Assembly (NCBI GenBank): GCA_947371645.1
Contig: CANBQJ010000140.1
Coordinates: 1 to 9,688, forward strand
From: Burkholderiales bacterium
GTDB lineage: Bacteria > Pseudomonadota > Gammaproteobacteria > Burkholderiales > Burkholderiaceae
Length of the DNA stretch: 9,688 bases
Reading direction: 5' to 3'
The notes beneath the pieces are model-generated. The model was not told where the DNA came from. It ran no database searches and saw nothing but the letters and a program-made list of their open reading frames with translations. Positions 1 through 6,802 of the stretch are shown in pieces. The translations under genes and the position numbers were made by a program. The first letter of the stretch is position 1, and every line of letters begins with the position of its first letter.

Positions 1-718
1 GGCAGTCGCCGCCCACGGCATTGAGGTGCATGCCGGGGCGCACCTGGCGGTCGTGCACGATGGTGGCTTGCGTTTTGTCGGCGGTGAGCGTGGTGACGAT
101 GTCGGCGCCGTGCAGGGCCTCGTCCACGCTGTGGCAGGCCTGGATGTGCAGGCCCGTCCCACCCAGGCGGTGCATCAGCTGGTGGGTGGCTTCGAGGTCG
201 ACGTCGAAGAGGCGCACGCTCGTGATGCCCACCAGGTGCTGGAAGGCAACGGCCTGGAAGGCGCTTTGCGCGCCGTTGCCGATGATGGCCATGACCTGGC
301 TGCCTGGGCGTGCCAGGGTGCGTGCGGCCATGGCCGATGTGGCGGCGGTGCGCAGGGCGGTGCTCAAGGTGAGCTCGCTGACCAGCAAGGGCGTGCCCGT
401 GTGCATGTCGGCCAGCACGCCAAAGGCCATGACGGTGGGCAAGCCTGCGGCCGTGTTGCCCGGGTGGCCGTTGACGAACTTGAAGCTGTAGAGGTGCGCG
501 TCCGCGATCGGCATGAGTTCGATCACGCCTTCAGGCGCGTGGCGGGCGATGCGGGGTGATTTGTCGAACTCAGGCCAGCGCTGGAAGTCGGACTGGATGG
601 CCAAGGCCAGCCCTTGCAAGGTGGCCGGCAAACCCTGGCGCTGGACCAGGCGGGCGGCGTCGTGCGCGCTCAGGAAATGGGTGCCGATGCGGGGGATGGG
701 TGCGGTGGGGCAGGTCAT
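1..718 (-). CDS. ocd: Ornithine cyclodeaminase, N-terminal 239 residues (runs off left edge)
   Basis: The family converts L-ornithine to L-proline and ammonia in the cytosol, using bound NAD(H). Seen: the minus-strand frame opens at ATG 718-716 and stays open to the window edge. A GAGAGG Shine-Dalgarno (730-725) lies 6 nt upstream. Residues include FDKSPRIARH (51-60), GVIELMP (64-70) with Glu67, FKFVNGHPGNT (79-89) with Lys80, a Rossmann loop IIGNGAQSAFQ (about 150) and a terminal NAVGGDC. The Glu-Lys spacing of 13 and the FK-VNGHP and NAVGGD signatures match, from memory, Pseudomonas ornithine cyclodeaminase rather than the looser mu-crystallin group. The family is about 350 residues, so roughly one third is missing off the edge; the gene is cut, not broken. 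It is divergent from the Lrp-type regulator, which probably controls it. Alternative: another ornithine cyclodeaminase/mu-crystallin family dehydrogenase. Confidence 0.9.
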   Translation of the reverse strand, partial: MTCPTAPIPRIGTHFLSAHDAARLVQRQGLPATLQGLALAIQSDFQRWPEFDKSPRIARHAPEGVIELMPIADAHLYSFKFVNGHPGNTAAGLPTVMAFGVLADMHTGTPLLVSELTLSTALRTAATSAMAARTLARPGSQVMAIIGNGAQSAFQAVAFQHLVGITSVRLFDVDLEATHQLMHRLGGTGLHIQACHSVDEALHGADIVTTLTADKTQATIVHDRQVRPGMHLNAVGGDC

Positions 719-833
719 GAGGGGCCTCTCAAGCGGACAGCCCCAGTGTGCAAGGAGGCGCCGTCAAGCACCATGCCGCAAAGGTTCACGCATTGCGCAA
801 AAAGCTGACACATCGGCAGCCGTTGATGTCAAT
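719..833. promoter_or_regulatory. Divergent control region between ocd and the Lrp-type regulator
   Basis: This 115-bp gap must carry the start signals of both divergent genes. It contains a perfect 8-bp palindrome, TTGCGCAA (793-800). A related element, TGCCGCAAA (774-782), shares CGCAAA with TTGCGCAAA (793-801) at 19-bp spacing, close to two helical turns, which suits a regulator that binds as a multimer. On the minus strand a consensus -35 hexamer TTGACA (832-827) is present, but I find no good -10 at the right distance. On the plus strand TTCACG (785-790) is followed 17 bp later by ACACAT (808-813), a weak promoter match overlapping the palindrome. Autoregulation and control of ocd from this site are inferred from the arrangement. 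Confidence 0.4.
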
Positions 834-1268
834 ATGGCAAGCATGGACAGTCTGGACTTGCAACTGCTGGCCCTCTTGCGCCAGGACGCACGCCTGAGCG
901 TGGCCGATCTGGCGCACAAGCTGGGCGTCTCACGCGGCACGGTGGGCAACCGCATCCGCAAGCTCGAAGACGCGGGCGTGATCCTGGGCTACACGGTGCG
1001 CCTGAGGCCGGACAGCCGGCCAGATGAGATCGTGGCGTGGATGAGCATCGCTGTAGAGGGCAACGACATGCGCAAGGTCATCAGCATCCTGCTGGGTGAC
1101 CCCGGCGTGGCCGCCTTGCACGACACCAATGGCCGCTGGGACCTGCTGGCCGAGTTGCGCGCCGACCACCTGCAAGGCTTGTCGAAAGTGATGGAGCGCA
1201 TCCGCCTGATCAAGGGCATCAGCCACACCGAGACCAGCATCCACCTGGAGAGCCACCGCCTGGCTTGA
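834..1268 (+). CDS. Lrp/AsnC-family transcriptional regulator
   Basis: A 144-residue DNA-binding regulator, close to the usual 145-165 for this family. The N-terminal winged helix-turn-helix spans about residues 5-60, with LSVADLAHKLGVSRGTVGNR as the helix-turn-helix and RKLEDAGVILGYTVRL leading into the hinge. The C-terminal RAM-type ligand and oligomerisation domain spans about 65-140, with alternating strands and helices such as VAWMSIAV and the LHDTNGRWDLLAEL segment. Family members sense amino acids and often control the neighbouring divergent catabolic gene, here ocd, so ornithine, arginine or proline is the likely effector (inference). The frame is open further upstream, but ATG 834 gives a family-length protein and avoids overlap with ocd. 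ATG 843 is an alternative, and neither has a strong Shine-Dalgarno. The stop abuts the stop of the convergent ATP-grasp gene. Confidence 0.92.
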   Translation: MASMDSLDLQLLALLRQDARLSVADLAHKLGVSRGTVGNRIRKLEDAGVILGYTVRLRPDSRPDEIVAWMSIAVEGNDMRKVISILLGDPGVAALHDTNGRWDLLAELRADHLQGLSKVMERIRLIKGISHTETSIHLESHRLA

Positions 1269-1279
1269 TCAGCTGATCA
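1266..1279. repeat. 14-bp perfect palindrome holding two convergent stop codons
   Basis: TGATCAGCTGATCA reads the same on both strands. Its first TGA (1266-1268) ends the plus-strand Lrp-type gene, and the complementary TGA at 1271-1269 ends the minus-strand ATP-grasp gene, so the coding regions meet with no spacer. It lacks a natural loop and a T-run, so an intrinsic terminator role is doubtful. Confidence 0.6.
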
Positions 1280-2516
1280 GCAGGATGCGAATCAGGGCCG
1301 GCAGGATCTCCATGGTCTTGAGCAAGGCGGGGTGAGGGTCGCGCCAGTCCAGGTAGGCGTGGCCTTTGGCCTGCAGCAGGCTGCGCAACCAGGCCCAGCG
1401 AGACACGCGTTCCTGAGCTGCCTGGTGAGACCGCGATTGCACATCTCTCGCCAGGTTGACCCAGAGCTTGTGGGTGAGCGTGGGCAGCAGTGGCAGGTCG
1501 CGCAGGGGGTCGCCACACAGCTCGCGCATGGCCACCCAGGGCAGGTTCAGCCCGCAGTCTTCCAGGTGGCCGATCGAGCTGAACGGCCGTGCGTTGAAAT
1601 CGATCAGGTAGAAGCGGCCGGTGCTGCTGTCGCGCAACCACTCGATGCCGAAGATCCCGTGGTAACGGGTGTGCCCCAGCAGCGCCAGCGTGTAAGGGAT
1701 GATGACGTCGTCGGTGGGGCAGCGCGTAGACGGGATCTCACCGTAAGTGGTGCTGCCGAAGTGCGGTGGGTGCTGCCGGATGCGCCGGTGGGTGCAGATG
1801 GTGCGCACGGACCCCTGTGCGTCGGCGTAGCCGTAGGTGTCGTAGATCTCGCCATCGCCACCTTGCAGGATCTGCTGCACCAGCAGGCCATCCCGCGGCC
1901 GGTCGCGCATGTAGTCCAGCAGGCCTTCCCGGCTGTCGAAGACCTCGTTCTTGGCGGCAATGGCCACGCCTTTGCGGCCCCCATAGCTGGGCTTGACGAT
2001 GTAGGGCGGTGGGAATTGCGCCACCCAACCCTGGAAGGCGGAGTCGTCTTCGCAGCGCGTCCAGGGGATGACCGGCACGTCGGCGGCTTCCGCCAGGCCG
2101 TACAGGCGCTCTTTCTGGATGATGCTGCTGATCACTGAAAACGAGGTGTCCCAGAGTCGGCACACCTTGCTCAGCTGATGGCGGTGGCGTGCCAGGAACA
2201 GGGCCTGGTGGTCGCAGGTGGCGATCAGCACGGGTTTGACCGGCATCTTGCGCGCCACATCGCGGATGTGCTGCAGCAGCCGGGCGGCCGTCGGGCTGGC
2301 CTCCAGCAAGGAGACTTCGCTGGGGTAGCGCGACACCTTGAGCGGGTCTGCCGGGTCGAAGGTCACCGCGTGGACGTGCACCCCTTCACGGGCGAGCGCG
2401 CGCACGGTCGCCAGCCCCGTCAATACCTTGCACAGCACGATGGCGTGGGTGGGGCTAGCGGCCTGGCTGAGCGCTGGCAGGGGGTCAATCCCCCGCCAGG
2501 TGATGTTGGCTGACAT
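1269..2516 (-). CDS. ATP-grasp domain ligase of unknown substrate
   Basis: A cytosolic 415-residue protein with an ATP-grasp fold, the family that couples ATP hydrolysis to joining a carboxylate (via acyl-phosphate) to an amine or similar nucleophile. Seen, numbering from ATG 2516: an N-terminal Rossmann-like region starting AIVLCKVLTGLATVRAL (about 25-41); the ATP-binding strand and loop YIVKPSYGGRKGVAI, with Lys175 as the likely nucleotide-binding lysine; LLVQQILQGGDGEIYD (about 211-226); and GIFGIEW with Glu302 followed by YLIDFNARP with Asp316, Asn318 and Arg320, the expected magnesium and phosphate ligands. The layout resembles the predicted ATP-dependent carboligases of COG3919. The C-terminal tail is short and hydrophobic (ALIRILLIS). 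ATG 2516 is chosen over an in-frame TTG at 2531; neither has a strong Shine-Dalgarno. It is divergent from the HlyD/protease/SecA-like operon. A role in modifying that system's substrate is possible but unproven. Confidence 0.8.
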   Translation of the reverse strand: MSANITWRGIDPLPALSQAASPTHAIVLCKVLTGLATVRALAREGVHVHAVTFDPADPLKVSRYPSEVSLLEASPTAARLLQHIRDVARKMPVKPVLIATCDHQALFLARHRHQLSKVCRLWDTSFSVISSIIQKERLYGLAEAADVPVIPWTRCEDDSAFQGWVAQFPPPYIVKPSYGGRKGVAIAAKNEVFDSREGLLDYMRDRPRDGLLVQQILQGGDGEIYDTYGYADAQGSVRTICTHRRIRQHPPHFGSTTYGEIPSTRCPTDDVIIPYTLALLGHTRYHGIFGIEWLRDSSTGRFYLIDFNARPFSSIGHLEDCGLNLPWVAMRELCGDPLRDLPLLPTLTHKLWVNLARDVQSRSHQAAQERVSRWAWLRSLLQAKGHAYLDWRDPHPALLKTMEILPALIRILLIS

Positions 2517-2739
2517 GTCCGACTTCAACAAGATCAGCTTTCTGGGGTCGATGGCCGCCGAACGGACATGGCTGACTGGTCGCCCTGGTTGAGGTTTGTG
2601 AATCTGGCCCGGCAGTTTGCCTTACCCAAGCTTGCACTGCCGTGTCTGCAAACCCGTATATGAGCGGATTGCAAACTGGCATTGTGGTGCTGGAAGCCTT
2701 TCGTGAATCTTTCAATACCGATCCCCCTGACCAAAGGCA

Positions 2740-2768
2740 TTGGCGCAGTGTGTCGAATTGGACAAAAT
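2740..2768 (+). promoter_or_regulatory. Candidate sigma-70 promoter of the adaptor/protease/SecA-like operon
   Basis: TTGGCG (2740-2745) and CAAAAT (2763-2768) are separated by 17 bp, each matching 4 of 6 consensus positions. Transcription would begin near 2775, giving a leader of about 47 nt before the TTG start at 2822. It lies in the most A/T-rich part of the gap. This is motif matching by eye only. Confidence 0.35.
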
Positions 2769-2809
2769 CAGCAGTTGCACCCGCCGTGTCCCCTCTCGCC
2801 ATTCAGCCT

Positions 2810-2814
2810 GGGAG
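2810..2814 (+). promoter_or_regulatory. Ribosome binding site supporting the TTG start at 2822
   Basis: GGGAG sits 7 nt upstream of TTG 2822. It is 22 nt from the next in-frame start, ATG 2837, which has no Shine-Dalgarno of its own. This favours the TTG as the true start. Confidence 0.45.
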
Positions 2815-2821
2815 CCCCCTG

Positions 2822-4594
2822 TTGAGTCCTCACCCCATGGGCGAACGCCTTCGCCATGCCTCGCCACCGCCCGCCCAGCCAGACCTGGTGCAGATGCAGC
2901 ACCCCGCGTGGGCCTGGGCTGCGCACCTGCGTGGGGTGGGTGTGGCACTCCGGGGGGTGGCGGTGTTTGCGGTGGACGAGGGCACGCGGCTGGATTTTCC
3001 AGATGCCGAGGCCACCTTGCAGGCGCGGTGGGTGGCGCTGCGCGCGCAGGTGTCTGCTCAGCAGCCGGTGTGCGTGTCCCCGGCAGAGACGCACTCACCG
3101 GAATTGCTGATGGGCCTGGCCCTGGAGGGTGCGGATGGCCAGCCTGCGGTCGTGGGTGTGGCGCTGGTGCCCCCTTGTACCGAACGCACGATGCAGCTGG
3201 TGCGCCTGTCGGCCGCCTGGTTGCAACTGGCTTGGCGGCGCGAAGGGCTGACCCAGCGCGTTCAGGGCGCGCAACTGCTGGACATGCTGGCCCATGTTGC
3301 CTCTCACGATCAGGCCCGCACGGCGGCACAGGATTGGCTCAACCGCAGTGCCGTCCTGGCCCGGCAGGCCTGGCCGGTGCAGGCTGCCCCTGATGTGAGC
3401 CTGAGCCATTTCCAGGTGCGGCGCGGGGTGCCTCGATGGTGGGTGACCTCCGAGACCGCCTGGGCCGAAACGGGTGCACCGGCCTTGGCCGCGGCCACCG
3501 AGCTGGCCATGCAGGCTGCCGCCACTCTGCATGAGGTGGACGAGCCCGCTGGCTGGGCGTTGCCCGTCTTGCACGATGGGCAGGCGGTGAGCGTGCTGGT
3601 GGCCGTGTGGTCGCAACAAGGCCAGGCGCAGGCGGCCAGGCCGGATGGCATGGCGGTGATCTTGCGCGCCAGCCTGGCGCTGGTCGAGCCCTTGCTGCGC
3701 CAGTGGGCGCTGGCCGAGCGTGGTCTGATGGCCCATGCCTGGGCATCCGTGCAGGGCGTGTGGCGCAAAGGCGTGGGCCCAGGGCACCTGGGCTGGAAGG
3801 CCGGCAGTGTGCTGGCCCTGGTGCTGGTGGCGGCGCTGGGCCTGGTGCCGGTGGACGAGCGGGTCACGGCCAGCACCGTGATCGAGGGTCAGACGCGCCA
3901 GCTGGTGACGGCACCCTTCGATGGCTTCGTGGCTCAGGTGCGCGTGAGGCCGGGTGAGCGCGTCCGCGAAGGCCAGTTGCTGGCGGTGCTGGACGACCGA
4001 GACATCCGCCTGGACCAGGCCGCGCAACGCAGCGCCCGAGAGCAAGCCGCAGGCAAGTTGAGGCAGGCCCTGGCCGAGCGCGACACAGGTGCCGCCGCCC
4101 TGGCACAGGCCGAACTGCAGCAGGCTGAAGCCCAGCTCACCCTGGCCGACACCAAGCTGGCGCGAGTGGACTTGCGTGCACCCATGTCTGGCCTGGTCGT
4201 CTCCGGTGACTGGAGCCAGAAGCTGGGCAGCCCGGTCGACAATGGCAAAGAGATGTTCGAGGTGGCCGACACCGATGGCTACCGGGTGGTCCTGCACGTG
4301 CCCGATCACGACATCCCTCGCGTGAAGCTGGGGCAGCCGGGCCAGGTGCGGCTGACGGGCCACCCCAGCAGCAGCTACCCGTTTCGCATCAGCCGGGTGA
4401 CGTCCACGGCCAGTGTCGAAGAAGGCGTCAACGGCTTTCGGGTCGAGGCGCAGTGGGTCGGCCCCTTGCCGCCACTGAGCCCGGGCATGCAGGGCGTGGG
4501 CAAGGTGGACGTGGGGCGCACGGTGCTGCTGGACGTCTGGACCCGCTCTACCCGCGACTGGTTGCAGCTCAAGCTGTGGGCCTGGTTGTGGTGA
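2822..4594 (+). CDS. HlyD-family periplasmic adaptor with cytosolic GAF-like N-terminal region
   Basis: A 590-residue adaptor counted from TTG 2822; ATG 2837 (585 residues) is the alternative. Residues 1 to about 320 are soluble and carry no signal peptide. The part around 230-305 (LAAATELAMQAAATLHEV, WALPVLHDGQAVSVLVAVW) looks like a GAF-type sensory fold, which is a tentative reading. One membrane segment follows at about 323-345 (SVLALVLVAALGLVPV). The periplasmic part then has a first lipoyl-like half (QLVTAPFDGFVAQVRVRPGE, about 359-390), an Ala/Gln/Glu-rich coiled-coil hairpin (about 395-445), a second lipoyl half (VDLRAPMSGLVVSGD) and a beta-barrel region (GYRVVLHVPDHDIPRVKLGQ, about 481-500). 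HlyD-type adaptors normally bridge an inner-membrane pump and an outer-membrane channel. Here no pump is encoded; the next gene, 21 bp away, is a membrane protease, so this probably docks on that protein. First gene of the operon. Confidence 0.85.
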   Translation: MSPHPMGERLRHASPPPAQPDLVQMQHPAWAWAAHLRGVGVALRGVAVFAVDEGTRLDFPDAEATLQARWVALRAQVSAQQPVCVSPAETHSPELLMGLALEGADGQPAVVGVALVPPCTERTMQLVRLSAAWLQLAWRREGLTQRVQGAQLLDMLAHVASHDQARTAAQDWLNRSAVLARQAWPVQAAPDVSLSHFQVRRGVPRWWVTSETAWAETGAPALAAATELAMQAAATLHEVDEPAGWALPVLHDGQAVSVLVAVWSQQGQAQAARPDGMAVILRASLALVEPLLRQWALAERGLMAHAWASVQGVWRKGVGPGHLGWKAGSVLALVLVAALGLVPVDERVTASTVIEGQTRQLVTAPFDGFVAQVRVRPGERVREGQLLAVLDDRDIRLDQAAQRSAREQAAGKLRQALAERDTGAAALAQAELQQAEAQLTLADTKLARVDLRAPMSGLVVSGDWSQKLGSPVDNGKEMFEVADTDGYRVVLHVPDHDIPRVKLGQPGQVRLTGHPSSSYPFRISRVTSTASVEEGVNGFRVEAQWVGPLPPLSPGMQGVGKVDVGRTVLLDVWTRSTRDWLQLKLWAWLW

Positions 4595-4615
4595 GCACGG
4601 CACATCGGGGTGAGC

Positions 4616-6793
4616 ATGTCGCTGCTGTCTGAGCACTGGCATGCCGTGCGACACGCCCGCTTGAGCCTGCGCGATGGCGTGCAGGTCATCCACCGGCGAT
4701 TGCGTGGCCGGCCATGGGTGTTGCTGGTCGACCCGGTGAGCCAGCGTTTTCACCGGCTCACGCCCCAGGTGTGGTCGGTGGTGCGCCTGCTGGATGGCCT
4801 GCGCAGCCTCGATGAGGTCTGGGCGATGGCCTGTGGCCTCGCCGGTCGGGAGGGCGCGGACGGAGGTGAAGGTGGCGAGCACGCTGCGGTCATCACCCAG
4901 ACGGAGCTGGTCCAGCTCATGTCCACCCTGCATGGGCAGGACTTGCTGCGCAACCACACCTCGCCGGATGCCGCCGAGGTGCAGGAACGCCACCAGCAGC
5001 AGCATCGCCAGCGCCGCATGCAAAGCTGGCTCAACCCCATGAGCCTGCGTCTGCCACTGCTGCACCCTGACCCCTGGTTCGAACGCCATGCCACCCTGGC
5101 GCGTGCCCTGTTCACCTGGCCGGTGCTGTGCCTCTGGCTGGTGCTGGTGTTGCCCGCTGCAGGCCTGGCCTGGCAGCACCTGGGCGAGCTCACCGACAAC
5201 CTGTCAGACCGCGTGCTGTCGGCCTCCAACCTGGCGGTGCTGTGGCTGGTCTACCCCCTGGTGAAAGCGGTGCACGAGTGTGCACACGGCATGGCCGTGA
5301 AGGCCTGGGGCGGGCGGGTTCGGGAGATGGGCCTGATGCTCATCCTGTTCACGCCTGTGCCATATGTCGATGCCAGCGCGTCCTACCGCTTTCACGACAA
5401 GTGGGCGCGTGCGGCGGTCGCCGCCGCCGGCATCATGGCCGAGCTGGCGCTGGGTGCCCTGGCCTTGCTGGTGTGGTTGTCTGCGCAAGATGGCGTGGTC
5501 AAGGCGCTGGCTTACAACGTGGTGCTGATCGCGGGCGTGTCGACGCTGCTGATCAACGGCAACCCGCTGATGCGCTACGACGGCTACTTCGTTCTGTGCG
5601 ACCTGCTGGAGGCGCCGAACCTGGCCCAGCGCGCCGGACAGTACCGCCGCTACCTGCTGGACCGCTTCGTCCTGGGCTCACCGGACGCCCAAGCGCCTGT
5701 GGGCGTGGAGGGCGAGCGCAAGCTGCTGCTGGCCTACGGGCTGCTGGCGCCGATCTATCAGCTCACGGTCACCATCGGGGTGATCTGGTTCGTGCTGGGC
5801 CAGTACCTCCTGGCGGGCGCTTTGATGGCCTTGATGGCGGTGTGGAGCAGCCTGGTGGTGCCGGTGTGGCGGGGCTGGCAACACCTGCGCCAGTCGTCCA
5901 CGCTGGCCAGGCGACGTGGCGTCGCGTCCAGAAGGGCCTTGGCCCTGTTGCTGCTGGCCCTGGGCCTCATCGCCCTGGTGCCGGTGCCCTTTCACACGGT
6001 GCACCAGGGCGTGCTGTGGTTGCCCGATGAGGCCATCGTGCGGGCGCAGGTGGATGGCCACGTGCGCAATGCAGAGGTGAGCGACGGCCAGCCCGTGGTG
6101 GCTGGGCAGACCCTGGTGCAACTGGACAACCCCTCGGTGATGGCGGAGTTTCAGTCGGCCACGGCAGCGGTGGCGCAGGCCCAGGCAGCGCTGCGCCAGG
6201 CACAGGTGCAAGCGCCTGCGCAGGTGCAGGGCTTGCAGGAGACGCTGGCATCACGGCAGTTGCGCTGGCAAGAAGCCCACAAGCGCTGGGCCGCCCTGAC
6301 CGTGGTGGCGGGCACGCGGGGGCGCTGGACGCAAGCCGTGGACACGGTCTGGGCAGGGCGCCATGTGAAGCGCGGTGACATCCTGGGCTACACGGTGGAC
6401 GGCCCCGCACGGTTGGTGCGCGTGGCGGTGACCCAGGATGACATGGACCTCATCCAAGGTCGCCTGCAGGGCCTGGCGGTGCGGCCGTGGCAGTCCCAGG
6501 CCAGGCCGGTTGCCGCGACCCTGCGGCGCCTGGTGCCGGGCGGAGACGTGGCGCTGGTGTCGGCGGCTTTGGGCACGCGTGGCGGCGGCGATATTGCGGT
6601 CGACCCGTCGGATGGTGAAGGGCGCCGAAGCCTGGCGCGCGTCTTCGACTTGGAGGTGGCCTTGAGCCAGCCGGTGTTGGTGGACGTGTTTGGTGGCCGT
6701 GCCGACGTGCGCTTTGACCTGGGTCGCACGCCTTTGTTGCTGCAAATGGGGCTGCGCTTGCGCCAGACCTTCCTGTCGCGGCTGGCTTGGTGA
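4616..6793 (+). CDS. PqqD-like / M50 site-2 protease / HlyD-type fusion membrane protein
   Basis: A 725-residue multidomain membrane protein. The N-terminus (about 20-118) resembles PqqD winged-helix proteins (WVLLVDPVSQRFHRLTPQVW), which bind peptides in RiPP pathways. A membrane protease domain follows: helices from about residue 160, the zinc motif HECAH (His220, Glu221, His224), then NPLMRYDGY (316-324) with Asp322 as the third expected zinc ligand. The catalytic set is therefore complete for peptidase family M50. After further helices, the last near 441-459, comes a HlyD-type part: lipoyl half IVRAQVDGHVRNAEVSDGQP, an Ala/Gln-rich coiled coil (about 505-565), the second half (VDTVWAGRHVKRGDILGY) and a barrel-like C-terminus. 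ATG 4616 has GGGG at 4607-4610; an in-frame GTG lies at 4610. Middle gene of the operon. Role inferred: cleaving or gating an exported polypeptide, with its adaptor arm partnering the upstream protein. Confidence 0.88.
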   Translation: MSLLSEHWHAVRHARLSLRDGVQVIHRRLRGRPWVLLVDPVSQRFHRLTPQVWSVVRLLDGLRSLDEVWAMACGLAGREGADGGEGGEHAAVITQTELVQLMSTLHGQDLLRNHTSPDAAEVQERHQQQHRQRRMQSWLNPMSLRLPLLHPDPWFERHATLARALFTWPVLCLWLVLVLPAAGLAWQHLGELTDNLSDRVLSASNLAVLWLVYPLVKAVHECAHGMAVKAWGGRVREMGLMLILFTPVPYVDASASYRFHDKWARAAVAAAGIMAELALGALALLVWLSAQDGVVKALAYNVVLIAGVSTLLINGNPLMRYDGYFVLCDLLEAPNLAQRAGQYRRYLLDRFVLGSPDAQAPVGVEGERKLLLAYGLLAPIYQLTVTIGVIWFVLGQYLLAGALMALMAVWSSLVVPVWRGWQHLRQSSTLARRRGVASRRALALLLLALGLIALVPVPFHTVHQGVLWLPDEAIVRAQVDGHVRNAEVSDGQPVVAGQTLVQLDNPSVMAEFQSATAAVAQAQAALRQAQVQAPAQVQGLQETLASRQLRWQEAHKRWAALTVVAGTRGRWTQAVDTVWAGRHVKRGDILGYTVDGPARLVRVAVTQDDMDLIQGRLQGLAVRPWQSQARPVAATLRRLVPGGDVALVSAALGTRGGGDIAVDPSDGEGRRSLARVFDLEVALSQPVLVDVFGGRADVRFDLGRTPLLLQMGLRLRQTFLSRLAW

Positions 6794-6802
6794 GGGGCCG
6801 GC

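Larger units (their letters stand above)
2517..2821. promoter_or_regulatory. Divergent intergenic control region with GCAAAC motifs
   Basis: About 305 bp separate the ATP-grasp start from the proposed adaptor start. The frame of the adaptor is open back to 2642, but that stretch shows no family features and contains the best promoter match, so I treat it as non-coding. A perfect 8-bp inverted repeat is present: CAGTTTGC (2613-2620) and GCAAACTG (2671-2678). A further direct copy of TGCAAAC lies at 2647-2653, 23 bp before the copy at 2670-2676. These may be operators. I found no convincing promoter for the ATP-grasp gene and no RNA gene here. Confidence 0.4.

Noticed and set aside
26..559. Open plus-strand frame of 177 codons at the left end
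   Set aside because: It is antisense to ornithine cyclodeaminase, whose conserved FK-VNGHP, GNGAQS and NAVGGD segments lie on the minus strand.
1332..2138. Open plus-strand frame of 268 codons opposite the ATP-grasp gene
   Set aside because: No recognisable motif or ribosome binding site; the opposite strand carries complete ATP-grasp signatures.
2605..2692. Possible sigma-54 promoters (TGGCCCGGCAGTTTGCC and TGGCATTGTGGTGCTG)
   Set aside because: The GG-to-GC spacing is 11 and 9 nt respectively instead of the strict 10, so neither fits the -24/-12 requirement.
2642..2821. Upstream extension of the adaptor reading frame to 2642
   Set aside because: It would add 60 residues without family resemblance, begins ahead of the best promoter match, and is less well supported than TTG 2822 with its Shine-Dalgarno.
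3095..5179. Open minus-strand frame of 694 codons across the adaptor and protease genes
   Set aside because: It is a GC-rich antisense shadow: the predicted protein is abnormally rich in His, Gln and Arg with no domain motifs, and both plus-strand genes beneath it have clear families.
2822..6793. Classical type I secretion or RND efflux assignment from the HlyD-type domains
   Set aside because: No ABC transporter, RND permease or TolC homologue is encoded in the window, and the partner gene is an M50 protease fusion.
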